Assembly: GCA_016709315.1 (NCBI GenBank)
Contig: JADJMZ010000007.1
Span: 310,001-374,000, forward strand
Source: Ignavibacteria bacterium
GTDB lineage: Bacteria; Bacteroidota; Ignavibacteria; Tepidaquicellales; Tepidaquicellaceae
DNA: 64,000 nucleotides
Reading direction: 5' to 3'
This document shows, in pieces, positions 8,877-18,268 of the stretch; positions within the stretch are counted from its first letter, which is position 1; each line of letters opens with the position of its first letter. A model generated the notes under the pieces. That model was given only the letters and a program-made list of their open reading frames with translations, was not told where the DNA came from and did no database searches. Position numbers and translations under genes: made by a program.

Positions 8877-10349
8877 ATGGCAAATATTAATAATAAGCTG
8901 CTCTTTTTTATAAGATCACTTACAGAATCCGAATTAAATGAGTTCAGAAAATTCATCATTTCTCCTTTATATACTTCGGGAAGGAATTATGATACTCTCT
9001 TAAATGAAATTATAAAATTCAACAGCAAAGAAAGCAGCAGATTAACAGTTCAGGACTTGTATTCAAAATTGTATCCCGGAAAAACATTTAATCCGCAGAC
9101 TATAAAAAACCGCTTTTCCGAACTTCTTAAGCTAGGTGAAGAATTTCTTGTCTACAGAAAAATTCAGGACAGTCCCGCTGAGAAAGACAAACTGCTTCTT
9201 AGTTCCTACCTTGACAGAAAAATGTATAAATTCCTTGACAGTAAACTGCAGAAAGAAATTTTCGAATTATCTTCAGCTCCTGATGATATTAAAAAATTTG
9301 AAAATTTATTTTCCCTTCAGGAAATGAGTATCAGGTCGCTTGGAGAAAAGAAAAAATTCGATGCCTATTTTCAAAAATTCTTTGAAAATACTTTGCTATC
9401 TACTTCCATATTTCTTAATAATCTGTTCACTAACGGCATAGAATATAAGCAGCAGGAATATCTTAACAGAAAATATGAATTTAATTTTGTCCTTGAGATT
9501 CTGAAAGATATGAATCTTGCGAAAGTAATGAAGAAATGTCACAGTTCGGATCTGAAGATTCTTAAGATTGTGTCGATGAATTATAATCTGTACAAAGCCT
9601 ATGAAAATATTAATAATGAGGATAATTATTTTGAAGCAAGAAAGATATTTCATGAGCTTCATGATTCTCTGAGTAATGAATATAAACTCCAGCTTTATAT
9701 GATCTTCATATACTTTTGCACAAGAAAGCAGAATCAGGGAATCAATAAATATTACAATGAGCTGTTTAAACTGTTTAATGAGAAACTTGATTCAGGTTTT
9801 CACAGTGACTTCAGTCAGAATATTTATCCGCTTAGCAGTTTCAGAGATTATGTGTTTGTCGGGATTGAAGTAAATAAACTCAGCTGGGTAGATGACTTTC
9901 TGAAAAAGTATTCTGTTCTTCTGCCGGAAGACGTCAGAGATAATGAGGTCAATATTGCCAATGCAAAACTCTTCATCGCAAGAAAGAAATATCAGAATGC
10001 GCTCAGTATTATATCCGGTGTCAAGCCATCGAATTTTCTGCATTATATTGATGTCTCTCTTATCAAACTGATAAGTTATTATGAACTCGGCGAATATGAA
10101 GATGCTTTTACTCTTATTGACAGGACAAGTCACTATATGAGAAACCACAAGGAAATACCAAAATCCCACATGGTGAATTTCACAGGGTTTATAAAATTTC
10201 TCCATTTGCTTCTTAATGCTGCTACAGATACTAAGGTAAAAGATCAGGCATTTCTTTTTAACGAACTTAATAAATATAAATTGATTTCAAAACGGGACTG
10301 GCTGATTGAAAAGATATCTGAACTCAATAAACAAAAAAAGGCCGTCTGA
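8877..10349 (+). CDS. Conserved hypothetical helical (TPR-like) protein of Bacteroidota type
   Basis: A 490-residue protein without a signal peptide or membrane segment, so cytoplasmic. The N-terminus (LTESELNEFRKFIISPLYTSG...YDTLLNEII) resembles a large uncharacterised family in Bacteroidota whose members begin with an L...E...F.KF..SP.fN motif. The rest is Lys/Glu/Leu-rich helix, consistent with a TPR-like superhelix; no catalytic motif was recognised. It is divergent from the YCF48-like gene and single. Its last six codons and stop lie inside a 28-bp sequence that recurs exactly at 11661-11688, so its present 3' end abuts an apparent insertion and its terminator seems to have been displaced. 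Function unknown. Confidence 0.8.
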   Translation: MANINNKLLFFIRSLTESELNEFRKFIISPLYTSGRNYDTLLNEIIKFNSKESSRLTVQDLYSKLYPGKTFNPQTIKNRFSELLKLGEEFLVYRKIQDSPAEKDKLLLSSYLDRKMYKFLDSKLQKEIFELSSAPDDIKKFENLFSLQEMSIRSLGEKKKFDAYFQKFFENTLLSTSIFLNNLFTNGIEYKQQEYLNRKYEFNFVLEILKDMNLAKVMKKCHSSDLKILKIVSMNYNLYKAYENINNEDNYFEARKIFHELHDSLSNEYKLQLYMIFIYFCTRKQNQGINKYYNELFKLFNEKLDSGFHSDFSQNIYPLSSFRDYVFVGIEVNKLSWVDDFLKKYSVLLPEDVRDNEVNIANAKLFIARKKYQNALSIISGVKPSNFLHYIDVSLIKLISYYELGEYEDAFTLIDRTSHYMRNHKEIPKSHMVNFTGFIKFLHLLLNAATDTKVKDQAFLFNELNKYKLISKRDWLIEKISELNKQKKAV

Positions 10350-10356
10350 TGACAGC
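10329..10356 (+). repeat. Left copy of a 28-bp exact direct repeat
   Basis: Begins AAACAAAAAAAGG and contains the core GGCCGTCTGATGACAGC. It is identical to 11661-11688. This copy holds the last codons and TGA of the 490-residue gene but lacks the 3' T run, so it is not a complete terminator here. Confidence 0.95.
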
Positions 10357-11248
10357 TATTTTAGTAAATATTTCTTCCTTAATTTTTGTTGAATGAAGTG
10401 TAATTCGTAATACCACTCAACAAACTATCTTTACTTTTACTTTAACCAAATCTATTTTCTCAAATATATTCGCAGATGAAGAATGTTGAAAAATTCTTCT
10501 GCGGAAATTGCTCTTTGCGAATTTAATTTTTTCACACAGACATTCGCAGATGAAGAATATTAAATAATTTCATCAGCGTAAATCTGCGAATCACATCTGC
10601 GTAAATCTGCGAGAATTTCTCTTTGTGATTATGATTTATTTCACGCAGATATTCGCAGATGAAGAATATATTGAAATACCATCAGCGTAAATCTGCGAAT
10701 CACATCTGCGTAAATCTGCGAGAATTTCTCTTTGCGATTATGATTTATTTCACGCAGATATTCGCAGATAAAAAATATTTTAAAATACCATCAGCGTAAA
10801 TCTGCGAGAATTTCTCTTTGCGATTAAGATTTATTTCACGCAGACATTCGCAGATAAAAAATATTTTAAAATACCATCAGCGCAAATCTGCGAATCACAT
10901 CTGCGTAAATCTGCGAGAATATCTCTTTACGATTATGATTTATTTCACGCAGATATTCGCAGATAAAGAATATTTTAAAATACCATCAGCGCAAATCTGC
11001 GAATCATATCTGCGTAAATCTGCGAGAATTTCTCTTTGCGATTAAGATTTATTTCACGCAGATATTCGCAGATAAAGAATATATTGAAATACCATCAGCG
11101 TAAATCTGCGAATCACATCTGCGTTCTTCTGCGAGAATTGCTCTTTGCGATTAAGATTTTTTTCACACAGATATTCGCAGATAAAAAATGTTTAATAATT
11201 CTTCTGCTCAAATGAGTTCAGTTTTGATAAAATATTTAAACGATTAGA
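10350..11248. other. Non-coding region holding the 109-bp repeat array
   Basis: About 900 bases with no credible gene. Bases 10357-10468 are AT-rich unique sequence, 10469-11182 is the tandem array, and 11183-11248 is the leader of the GxxExxY gene. An open frame on the plus strand through the array is only translated repeat. Confidence 0.85.
10469..11182 (+). repeat. Tandem array of 109-bp repeats built from CGCAGAT/ATCTGCG inverted motifs
   Basis: The anchor TTCGCAGAT recurs at 10469, 10543, 10652, 10761, 10847, 10956, 11065 and 11174, giving spacings of 74, 109, 109, 86, 109, 109 and 109. The 86-bp unit lacks exactly one internal 23-bp segment. Each full unit contains a long imperfect hairpin; for example ACGCAGATATTCGCAGAT (10643-10660) pairs with 10691-10711 (ATCTGCGAATCACATCTGCG plus T) across about 30 nt, followed by a third ATCTGCG copy. 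The first and last units are more like each other than like the inner ones. Similar CGCAGATTTACGCAGAT-type repeats are known beside GxxExxY genes in Bacteroidota. Confidence 0.95.
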
Positions 11249-11638
11249 ATGGAAAAAATTGAGAACAAAATATCTTTTGATATAAGAGGATGCGCTTTTA
11301 AGATTCATAATGCATTAGGACCCGGATTACTGGAATCTGTTTATGATGCGGCATTATCATACGAACTAATTCAACTTGGATATAATGTCAAAAATCAAAT
11401 TGGTATTCCAATGCTATATGAAAACATACGAATGGATGTTGGATTCAGACTGGATATTCTGGTGAACGATCTGGTAATTATAGAAATCAAGTCTGTCGAA
11501 AAGATGACAGATTTATATTTCAAGCAACTTTTAACTTATCTGAAACTGTCAAACAGAAAATTAGGATTACTCATTAATTTTAATTCGGTGTTATTGGAAG
11601 ATAAAGAATCAATATTCCGAATTGCCAATAACCTGTAA
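11249..11638 (+). CDS. GxxExxY family PD-(D/E)XK nuclease-like protein
   Basis: Small 129-residue protein of the GxxExxY family (TIGR04256-type). The defining motif is GPGLLESVY at residues 24-32 (G26, E29, Y32), after the conserved helix IRGCAFKIHNAL. RLDILVNDLVIIEIKSV follows, with D69, E79 and K81 in the spacing of a PD-(D/E)XK nuclease core. Biochemical function is unproven; a nuclease is inferred from the fold signature. It lies immediately right of the 109-bp repeat array, same orientation, and the pair is flanked by 28-bp direct repeats, suggesting they move or are maintained together. The ATG has no strong ribosome-binding site. Confidence 0.9.
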   Translation: MEKIENKISFDIRGCAFKIHNALGPGLLESVYDAALSYELIQLGYNVKNQIGIPMLYENIRMDVGFRLDILVNDLVIIEIKSVEKMTDLYFKQLLTYLKLSNRKLGLLINFNSVLLEDKESIFRIANNL

Positions 11639-11660
11639 TTAATATTTCCTTTTTCTAATA

Positions 11661-11688
11661 AAACAAAAAAAGGCCGTCTGATGACAGC
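11661..11688 (+). repeat. Right copy of the 28-bp exact direct repeat
   Basis: Identical to 10329-10356. Here it continues into CTTTTTT and so forms a working terminator hairpin. Together the two copies bracket the repeat array plus the GxxExxY gene (1304 bp between copies). Confidence 0.95.
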
Positions 11689-11697
11689 CTTTTTTAA
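11665..11697. terminator. Bidirectional rho-independent terminator
   Basis: A-rich arm plus GGCCGTC pairs with GACAGCC plus a T run around a TGAT loop, with one C-A mismatch. It serves the GxxExxY gene on the plus strand and the 11724-14870 gene on the minus strand. It is probably the original terminator of the 490-residue gene before the cassette inserted. Confidence 0.75.
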
Positions 11698-11723
11698 ATA
11701 GATGTATTATTTTATAACTGATA

Positions 11724-14700
11724 TTATTTAAGAAGAATCATCCTTCTTGTTTCCGTATAATCGCCTGATGTTAATTTATAAAAATACATTCCGCTTGAAA
11801 GATCTGCTCCGTTTAAAGTAACTGAATATCTTCCTGCATCCAGTTTCATGCTGATTAATGTAATAACTTCTTTTCCCGTCAGATCATAAACTTTAATCGT
11901 GACGTAATTTGATACCGGTAATTCATAATTGATCTTTGTTGACGGATTGAAAGGATTTGGATAATTCTGAGATAACGAATATTTTACCGGAACAGTGGCA
12001 ATATTTTCCGGATCATCACCTGTAGGAATTTCATCAACAAATTTTATCAGTCCGTTAAGTATTCTTTTTACTGAAAATGGATAAGGAACATCATTAGCCG
12101 GTCTTATAGATTCCACATCAAGCGCCATCACAGCTACATTATAAGTAGCAGATACTCTTCCTATTGAATTCATTGAGTCAGCGAACAGTCTGTATTTGTA
12201 TAGATTGAATGTCTGTGAAGATGGCAGTGAAACTGATCTTTTAATTACATCTGATGAAGGACCGTAAGTGCTGTCCGTAAGATTAGTATTTATCGAAATT
12301 CCCGTAATACCTCTTCCGCCTACTCCCGGTCTGTCTGCTACATACTGGTATCCGCACATGCTTCGTGCAAATGCAGAATCATAATACGGGGAAGCTGATC
12401 TGTCTATCTGATAACCAATATCTTCTGAAATTATTATAAGTTTTGATTTATTGATTCCTGTTCCTGACTGCAGATAAGTTTTAAGCGAATCTTTTATTTT
12501 ATTTGACATAACAGATGAACCTTCTCCAAGCAGCATAACTTTTTTATAACCTCTGAAAGAAACTGCATCTGTAGCGGTAACTCCTTTTCTGTTATAAAGA
12601 TCATATGTAATCGAGAGATTATTCAGGTTAGCCATTACCGAGTCTCTTGAAATTCTGCAGTTTACATTTGTCGAATCATATAATACGAGAATGTCACCTT
12701 TTCCTTTTCTTTTAAAAGTGATCGCATTATTCTGAGTTGCTTTTACAGAATCAAATCCGTTATAAGCCCAGACAGACCACTGCCCTGCAAGAGAATCACC
12801 CGGATTTACACCGGCCGAAGCCAGCGCTGCATCCAGTTCATTATTTGGAATTGAAAAAGATGAATCAATGCCGGATAAACCAGATGTTCTGATTAATTTT
12901 ACAACAGTTATTGAAGGCGAACCGAATTTCCATTTATATGTTACACCCGGTCCGGATGTTGACCAGTTAAAATTAATATTTGTAAAATTAAAAGCCGATG
13001 TTTCATATCTTACTCCTGCTGCAGGTGTGTTTAAATTAAATGCTGACAATACCGGTACGCCTCTTTTCAGAGTAATTGCTCTCGGACCGTTAGCAGCTTT
13101 TAAAGAATCGAGAGTAACATTGTTTCTGAATGCCCATACATCCCATTGTCCCACAAGCGAATCGCCAACTGCTACTCCGAGTCCGGCAAGTATATTATCA
13201 AGCTGTCCGGATGAGAATGAGATTGCATTTAAAGTCGAAGGAATAGTTATCTTTCTGACACTTGCTGTAGGATTACCGAATATCCATTTATAGGAAGCTG
13301 TTGCAGTAGAAGTATCCCAGTTAAAATTATAATTCAATGTATAATTAGGATAAGTAACTATTCGCGCTCCCGCAGAAGGACTTGAAAGATTATAGTTATT
13401 CAGCGGAGTTAAATTAATGTTAACCTTCGCAGTAGTCGCCTGATAAATACCTGTATAATCATCACACCAGTAAGGCCAGAGAGTTCCGTTTCCCGAAGTT
13501 ATTCCTATATAATCACCCTGATATCCTGCTGCAAGTCCCGGGATAGATTTAGGTTTGAATTTATGATCCGAAACCAGAATATCATTATAAGTTTCACCTC
13601 CGTCAAAAGATCTTGATACATAAACTTCAGCAGAATCATTTGTAGGAGTATTTCTGGTATCATAATAAACTATATTCACCGCGCCCTGATCATCAACATT
13701 GACCGTTCCGAAATACTGATACTTACCATTTCCGGGAGCATCCTGATTTACTCTTTTCTTTGTCCAGGTATTCCCTCCATCTGTTGATCTGTGAAGAATA
13801 ACATCGGATACATCAGTTGCAGGCGCAATATTTTTTTCTGAAGTAGTAACATATATCCATCCGCTTCGCGGACCTGTAGTTCTGTCGACTGCGATTCTTG
13901 GAAAACCGTTGGCTCTGATACCGTTCAAAAAAGCTCCGTTAAAATCTCTGATCCCGTTCATATTGCTTGCATTACCTCTTGAGACTGCCCAGTTTACTCC
14001 TCCGTTAGTTGATTTAGCAAATCCGAGAGAATCTTCAATAAGAGCGCCTCCGACGGATGACTGATTTGCCCAGACTACATATACTTCTCCGTTTGGTCCG
14101 ACTTTGATATCACAACCCTGATTGACATTATTGCCGAGAGCATTACCGACAACAGCTTCATTTGACCATGATACTCCGCTGTTTGTTGAATAAGACATTA
14201 CAACGTCTGCATAATTGGTGCCTCCGAACTCTGTGAAAACAGTATAAACTCTTCCGTAATAAGGACTTACAGGTGAATCATCTGTAGTCGTAAAATTCTT
14301 ATCTGAGCTTGCAGAGGATCCGGGAATATTTACATTTGCAGACCATACAATTCCATTATCAGTAGAGTAACTCATTCCAATGTTTCCTGAAGTACTGATA
14401 TATGACATGTGAAATCGTCCGTCTTTATCAATTGCAGGACCGGGATCTCCGGAATTAAAAGTGCCGTTGTTTAAAGTATCGCTTCCATACCAAGTAAGAC
14501 CTCCGTCAGTAGTTACATAAACACCAGTGGAAAATGTAGTTGCTCCTCTGTACGTATTTGCTGAAGCAAGCATTATCAGCGGATTTGTCGGATGTCTTGT
14601 AATAGGTGTTTCAGACTGAGTTCCGAAACTCGGGTGAACAAGAAAATTAGGATATATAGTATAAACTTCCTTTGGTGTTTTTATTATTCGTGCTTCGGTA

Positions 14701-14870
14701 CTGAACCTGTTATCGTTTTTCTGAGGTAAGAAAGAATAATTACCATCAGGAATCATCCTCATCATTTCAGGATATATAACAGGTTTTAATTCGTTGTTGA
14801 TGCTTTTCTGACCTGTCATAAATATGAAACCTGTTATTAAAACAGGTAATAGTAAAAGTAATTTTTTCAT
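11724..14870 (-). CDS. Secreted BNR/sialidase-like propeller protein with T9SS type A sorting domain
   Basis: 1048 residues. The signal peptide (MKKLLLLLPVLITGFIF) is followed by a six-bladed-type propeller (about 40-490) with Asp-box motifs TTDGGLTW, STDNGIVW, STNGGVNW, STDGGNTW and SFDGGETY. Two Fn3/Ig-like repeats come next (about 490-600 and 605-715, both containing SLxGQWxVWA), then a Rossmann-like alpha/beta region from about 727 (DILVLYDSTNVNC, KVMLLGEGSSV, KLIIISEDIGYQ). From about 962 a T9SS type A domain has NYPNPFNPSTKINYELP and the terminal SGMYFYKL...RRMILLK. The propeller is a close paralogue of five neighbours that end instead in the dockerin-type module. Sialidase catalytic residues were not confirmed, so it may be a non-catalytic binding protein. 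Confidence 0.88.
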   Translation of the reverse strand: MKKLLLLLPVLITGFIFMTGQKSINNELKPVIYPEMMRMIPDGNYSFLPQKNDNRFSTEARIIKTPKEVYTIYPNFLVHPSFGTQSETPITRHPTNPLIMLASANTYRGATTFSTGVYVTTDGGLTWYGSDTLNNGTFNSGDPGPAIDKDGRFHMSYISTSGNIGMSYSTDNGIVWSANVNIPGSSASSDKNFTTTDDSPVSPYYGRVYTVFTEFGGTNYADVVMSYSTNSGVSWSNEAVVGNALGNNVNQGCDIKVGPNGEVYVVWANQSSVGGALIEDSLGFAKSTNGGVNWAVSRGNASNMNGIRDFNGAFLNGIRANGFPRIAVDRTTGPRSGWIYVTTSEKNIAPATDVSDVILHRSTDGGNTWTKKRVNQDAPGNGKYQYFGTVNVDDQGAVNIVYYDTRNTPTNDSAEVYVSRSFDGGETYNDILVSDHKFKPKSIPGLAAGYQGDYIGITSGNGTLWPYWCDDYTGIYQATTAKVNINLTPLNNYNLSSPSAGARIVTYPNYTLNYNFNWDTSTATASYKWIFGNPTASVRKITIPSTLNAISFSSGQLDNILAGLGVAVGDSLVGQWDVWAFRNNVTLDSLKAANGPRAITLKRGVPVLSAFNLNTPAAGVRYETSAFNFTNINFNWSTSGPGVTYKWKFGSPSITVVKLIRTSGLSGIDSSFSIPNNELDAALASAGVNPGDSLAGQWSVWAYNGFDSVKATQNNAITFKRKGKGDILVLYDSTNVNCRISRDSVMANLNNLSITYDLYNRKGVTATDAVSFRGYKKVMLLGEGSSVMSNKIKDSLKTYLQSGTGINKSKLIIISEDIGYQIDRSASPYYDSAFARSMCGYQYVADRPGVGGRGITGISINTNLTDSTYGPSSDVIKRSVSLPSSQTFNLYKYRLFADSMNSIGRVSATYNVAVMALDVESIRPANDVPYPFSVKRILNGLIKFVDEIPTGDDPENIATVPVKYSLSQNYPNPFNPSTKINYELPVSNYVTIKVYDLTGKEVITLISMKLDAGRYSVTLNGADLSSGMYFYKLTSGDYTETRRMILLK

Positions 14871-15226
14871 TTTTGATGTTTATATTTTATTTGTTAAAAA
14901 TATATCACTGTGGGTTAAAATGCTGAAAATAGTTTTGACATTCATTAATAATTATTTTTGTAAAAATTTGGACTTTACATTATTGTAAATTATAAAAACC
15001 TCTCGTTTTATTCAAAGAATGTTTTTGCTGAAAATACCCAATAAATACAATGAAGAATATTAATATATGCTGTTTTCCTCGATTTATTAAAATATTTGTA
15101 TCCAAAAAATACCCTTAAAGAAATTTCTGATTTCTGTTTTATTTTAAGTTTGCATAAATTTGATTAAAAAAAAAAAGCTGAAAAGAATTATCTCTTTTCA
15201 GCTTATGTAATTTTAAATATTCGTTT
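14871..15226. other. AT-rich intergenic region with promoter of the 11724-14870 gene
   Basis: 356 bases. It holds the upstream region of the T9SS propeller gene and, near 15175-15204, the terminator of the next gene. AAATACCC appears twice here (near 15035 and 15107), and related AATACCC sequences lie upstream of the 8877 gene, but no function can be assigned. No gene is seen. Confidence 0.5.
15175..15204 (-). terminator. Rho-independent terminator of the 15227-18235 gene
   Basis: A perfect 12-bp stem AAGCTGAAAAGA (15175-15186) and TCTTTTCAGCTT (15193-15204) with a 6-nt loop. On the minus strand it is followed by about 11 T residues. Confidence 0.92.
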
Positions 15227-18200
15227 TTACTGACCTGCTCTGCCTGAGTTACTGAATGAATTATTAGAGTTTTCTATTAACGGCTTGTTAGTTTTTTTTC
15301 TGTTGTAAATATTATATTGCCTGTTAATAATTTCTTTTTCCTTTTTCTTCAGTTCCTGAATTTTTATATCTTCTGCTTTTTTTATTTCTGAAAGTACGAT
15401 TGTGCTTTCATATTTTTGTCTGTCAGCTTCGGTTTTGAATTCAGGTTTCTTATCAGTTTCAGTCGGATTGACTGACGGAGCTGCTCCGGGAGGTTCAATA
15501 GCAGTAACCCCGACATTGTTATCCACTATCGAAACATCCGATGCATCAACAAAACTATCACCGTTAAGATCTTCAACGACGTATCCTGAAAGTCCGCTAA
15601 ATGCTCCGTTGTCCACAGCGCTCAGATCCGATCCGTCAATTATATCATCATCATTTATATCTCCGCTGAACATTCCGCGATAGAAAGGAGACAAGCTTAC
15701 TATTGCCTGATTGTTTCCGTATGCCTGTCCGTCGGGCTGAACAAGGTTATAATTTGAATAAGCAGTACCTCTTGTAAATGCCTGCGTTACAGCAGTCCAT
15801 GTTATTATACAATTCCTGTGCTTTACCACTCTGTAATAATTTCCTGTTAATGCTTTTGTAAAAGTGAGAGTGTTTGAAACAGCATTGGAACTCATTGTTG
15901 TTTTAGCAGAATCAACTATGATGTTTGGTAAATCAGATCTATGCAGATAAACTCTTATCGTATCTAAAAGTGTCCAGTAAGGATCTGATGGTTTAAACAT
16001 TCCTTCTGAAATTACACCTACAGTTGAAGTAGTTTGTGCAGGCAAAGATTGAATACATACATTATCAATGTAAAGATTATTTCCGTATCCGCTTTTTGCT
16101 TTTAATCTAATCTTGTTTGTACCGGTCGGTAATGAATAAATCTTTGGTCTCCACTGTGAAGCAACAGGTGTAAATGATGATGATGTTGCTGGAGCAGTAT
16201 TCAGTTCGCCTGAACCGTCAGATTTACCAAGTAATGTGGCAAGTATTGTAAATGAAGCTCCGAAGTTAGTGGAAGATTCTACCAGCAATGTATCAGGTCC
16301 AAAGCTGGTAAATGGTGCATAAGCTTCATCAAATGTAAGATAAGTACCTGCTGCGGTTGCTGCAAAATTATTAGATATTAAAGACTGATTAATTGGTAAG
16401 GTAGGACCTGCAGAATAAAAATTAAACCTTGCGGAACCAGCGCCGATGCCATACGCGCTCGGTGTCTGCCTTGACCAGTAATTTGTCCCTGAAAATTCTT
16501 CGAAGAAATCAGCCGGTGGGAAAGCTGTATTTGTGAAATCTTCGCACGGAGTCGGTCCGAGTGTTGTATTTACTGTCATCGTAACTGTCCTTTTATGAAC
16601 AGGCGTTCCGTTAGGTCCTGCTCCCGTTACTGTAACAGTGTAATTTCCCAGAGGCGTAACCGTCCCTATAGTTCTGACTCTCATTGTTGCGGTTCCGGGT
16701 ACCGAAGATAAAGTGCTTCCATCAGGAAAATCAGCTACAATACTTCCTGTCGCAGGTGACGGTGAAACTTCTGTTGTAAATGTAACAGTGTTTGCATAAG
16801 ATTTTACTGAAGGTATGCTGACATCAATATTTTTGAAACTGTTTGTCTGATGAACAGTGCTTGCAGCCGGATTTACAAGCATTGCAAAATCCGGATAATA
16901 GGCAGTGTAACTTCCGAATGTTCCGGCTCTCATATCTGTCCAGGCCATCATTGATGTAACAGGGTTAGAAGATACAGCGTCATAATCTCCCTGATATCTC
17001 GGAGTTCCTCCCCCTCCGCAAGTCGTACAATTTATTGTGGCTGCTGCTGTTGTAATTCTTTGATTTGCAACCCATGTTACGCCGCCGTTATCTGAGTATG
17101 AAGCGTAAACATGCATTGTATTATTTGTGGCATCAAGTCTTGTGTCAAACCATTTACAGTAAAGTCTTCCGGTGGTCTTGTCACACCAGATTGCCGGAAA
17201 AAACTGATCAGACAAATCCGGACTTGCATTATCATTTACTAAAATTGGAGAAGAGAATGTCAGTCCCTGATCTGTAGAATATCTGCAGTAAATATTTGGT
17301 TTGTTACCGTCTCCTGCAGGACTGTTTGCTGCATAAACTAAATATAATCTGCCTCTGAATGTACCATAGCTGTTATCAGCTGCGATCATAGGATAAGGTC
17401 TTGTTCTCATATTCTGAACAGAATGTCTTCCTGCAACATTAGTTCCTACATATCCGGCATAATTCTGACTCGATCTTAAAACAAAATTAGTGCCACCTGT
17501 AGTCGAACGATAAAAATTATATGTAACTGCAAATGCAGATGCGCCGGTATTTGTGACAATATAAACCGAACCTCCTGAAGTTGATCCATTCGGTCCAATG
17601 CAAACCATCATACCCGGATAGGAATTTGCAAGCGTATCAGCATCAATAAAAGAAACTCCGTTATTAATGCTTCTTCTTACATTTGATAATGAGCCGTTAG
17701 GTGTCATTACCGTGTAAACATAATTTTTGTAAGGACCATTTGTCTGATCCGCTGCCGCCCAGTTTTTATCAACACCGTTATTTCCAACAACACCCGCTCC
17801 GAAAGTCACTCCTCCGTTAACGGATTTAATAAATCTTGTCCCGGTTATTCCGCCAATCATGTTTTCATAAAAAAGATTTCCGAGACTGTCAAAAGCAGTT
17901 ACAGGGTCACCATATACAGTAACTCCGAAACTCGGACTGGAAGTCGCAGACCAGTTGTATCCGTCAGTAACATAGTGAGCGCCGTTCGTATTATATGCCA
18001 CAAAGCAGTTTAACGGATTTGTAGGATTCATTGAAAGATGCGGCTCTGCAAAATCAGTACCGATATTGAAATTATCATAACCGCTTGCATCTGTAATTAC
18101 TGCGTTAACTGACTGAGGACTTATTGCATCCCAGAATTCTGCAGGTATCCTGTCAAGATTAGGATCATCATACTGAGAAAATGAGATGTTCGTAATTAAT

Positions 18201-18235
18201 AAAACTAAGATAAAAGTGAAAACTAAATTTTTCAT
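15227..18235 (-). CDS. Secreted BNR/sialidase-like propeller protein with jelly-roll and dockerin-type C-terminal module
   Basis: 1002 residues: signal peptide (MKNLVFTFILVLLITNISFSQ), propeller (about 40-465) with PHLSMNPTNPLN and Asp-box-like SVNGGVTF and SDNGGVTW, an Ig-like segment (about 465-560), and a choice-of-anchor J/MAM-like jelly roll starting near 563 (CEDFTNTAFPPADFF...YGNNLYIDNVC). The shared module starts near 742 with YYRVVKHRNCIITW and calcium loops GDINDDDIIDGSDLS and GDSFVDASDVS. A charged tail of about 90 residues then begins PPGAAP and contains PEFKTEADRQKYES, predicted coiled coil. It is 33 nt downstream of the M14 peptidase gene with no terminator between and a good AAAGGG site, so the two are probably co-transcribed. 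Confidence 0.87.
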   Translation of the reverse strand: MKNLVFTFILVLLITNISFSQYDDPNLDRIPAEFWDAISPQSVNAVITDASGYDNFNIGTDFAEPHLSMNPTNPLNCFVAYNTNGAHYVTDGYNWSATSSPSFGVTVYGDPVTAFDSLGNLFYENMIGGITGTRFIKSVNGGVTFGAGVVGNNGVDKNWAAADQTNGPYKNYVYTVMTPNGSLSNVRRSINNGVSFIDADTLANSYPGMMVCIGPNGSTSGGSVYIVTNTGASAFAVTYNFYRSTTGGTNFVLRSSQNYAGYVGTNVAGRHSVQNMRTRPYPMIAADNSYGTFRGRLYLVYAANSPAGDGNKPNIYCRYSTDQGLTFSSPILVNDNASPDLSDQFFPAIWCDKTTGRLYCKWFDTRLDATNNTMHVYASYSDNGGVTWVANQRITTAAATINCTTCGGGGTPRYQGDYDAVSSNPVTSMMAWTDMRAGTFGSYTAYYPDFAMLVNPAASTVHQTNSFKNIDVSIPSVKSYANTVTFTTEVSPSPATGSIVADFPDGSTLSSVPGTATMRVRTIGTVTPLGNYTVTVTGAGPNGTPVHKRTVTMTVNTTLGPTPCEDFTNTAFPPADFFEEFSGTNYWSRQTPSAYGIGAGSARFNFYSAGPTLPINQSLISNNFAATAAGTYLTFDEAYAPFTSFGPDTLLVESSTNFGASFTILATLLGKSDGSGELNTAPATSSSFTPVASQWRPKIYSLPTGTNKIRLKAKSGYGNNLYIDNVCIQSLPAQTTSTVGVISEGMFKPSDPYWTLLDTIRVYLHRSDLPNIIVDSAKTTMSSNAVSNTLTFTKALTGNYYRVVKHRNCIITWTAVTQAFTRGTAYSNYNLVQPDGQAYGNNQAIVSLSPFYRGMFSGDINDDDIIDGSDLSAVDNGAFSGLSGYVVEDLNGDSFVDASDVSIVDNNVGVTAIEPPGAAPSVNPTETDKKPEFKTEADRQKYESTIVLSEIKKAEDIKIQELKKKEKEIINRQYNIYNRKKTNKPLIENSNNSFSNSGRAGQ

Positions 18236-18268
18236 TGTAAACCCTTTCAGTTTAATTTGATTGATGGT

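Noticed and set aside
10818..11045. Small plus-strand gene within the 109-bp repeats
   Set aside because: It is open only because the repeat period happens to lack stops in that frame; its translation is repetitive and it shifts frame with the 86-bp unit.
10469..11182. CRISPR array
   Set aside because: The repeats are contiguous 109-bp units with internal hairpins; there are no unique spacers of constant length and no cas genes.
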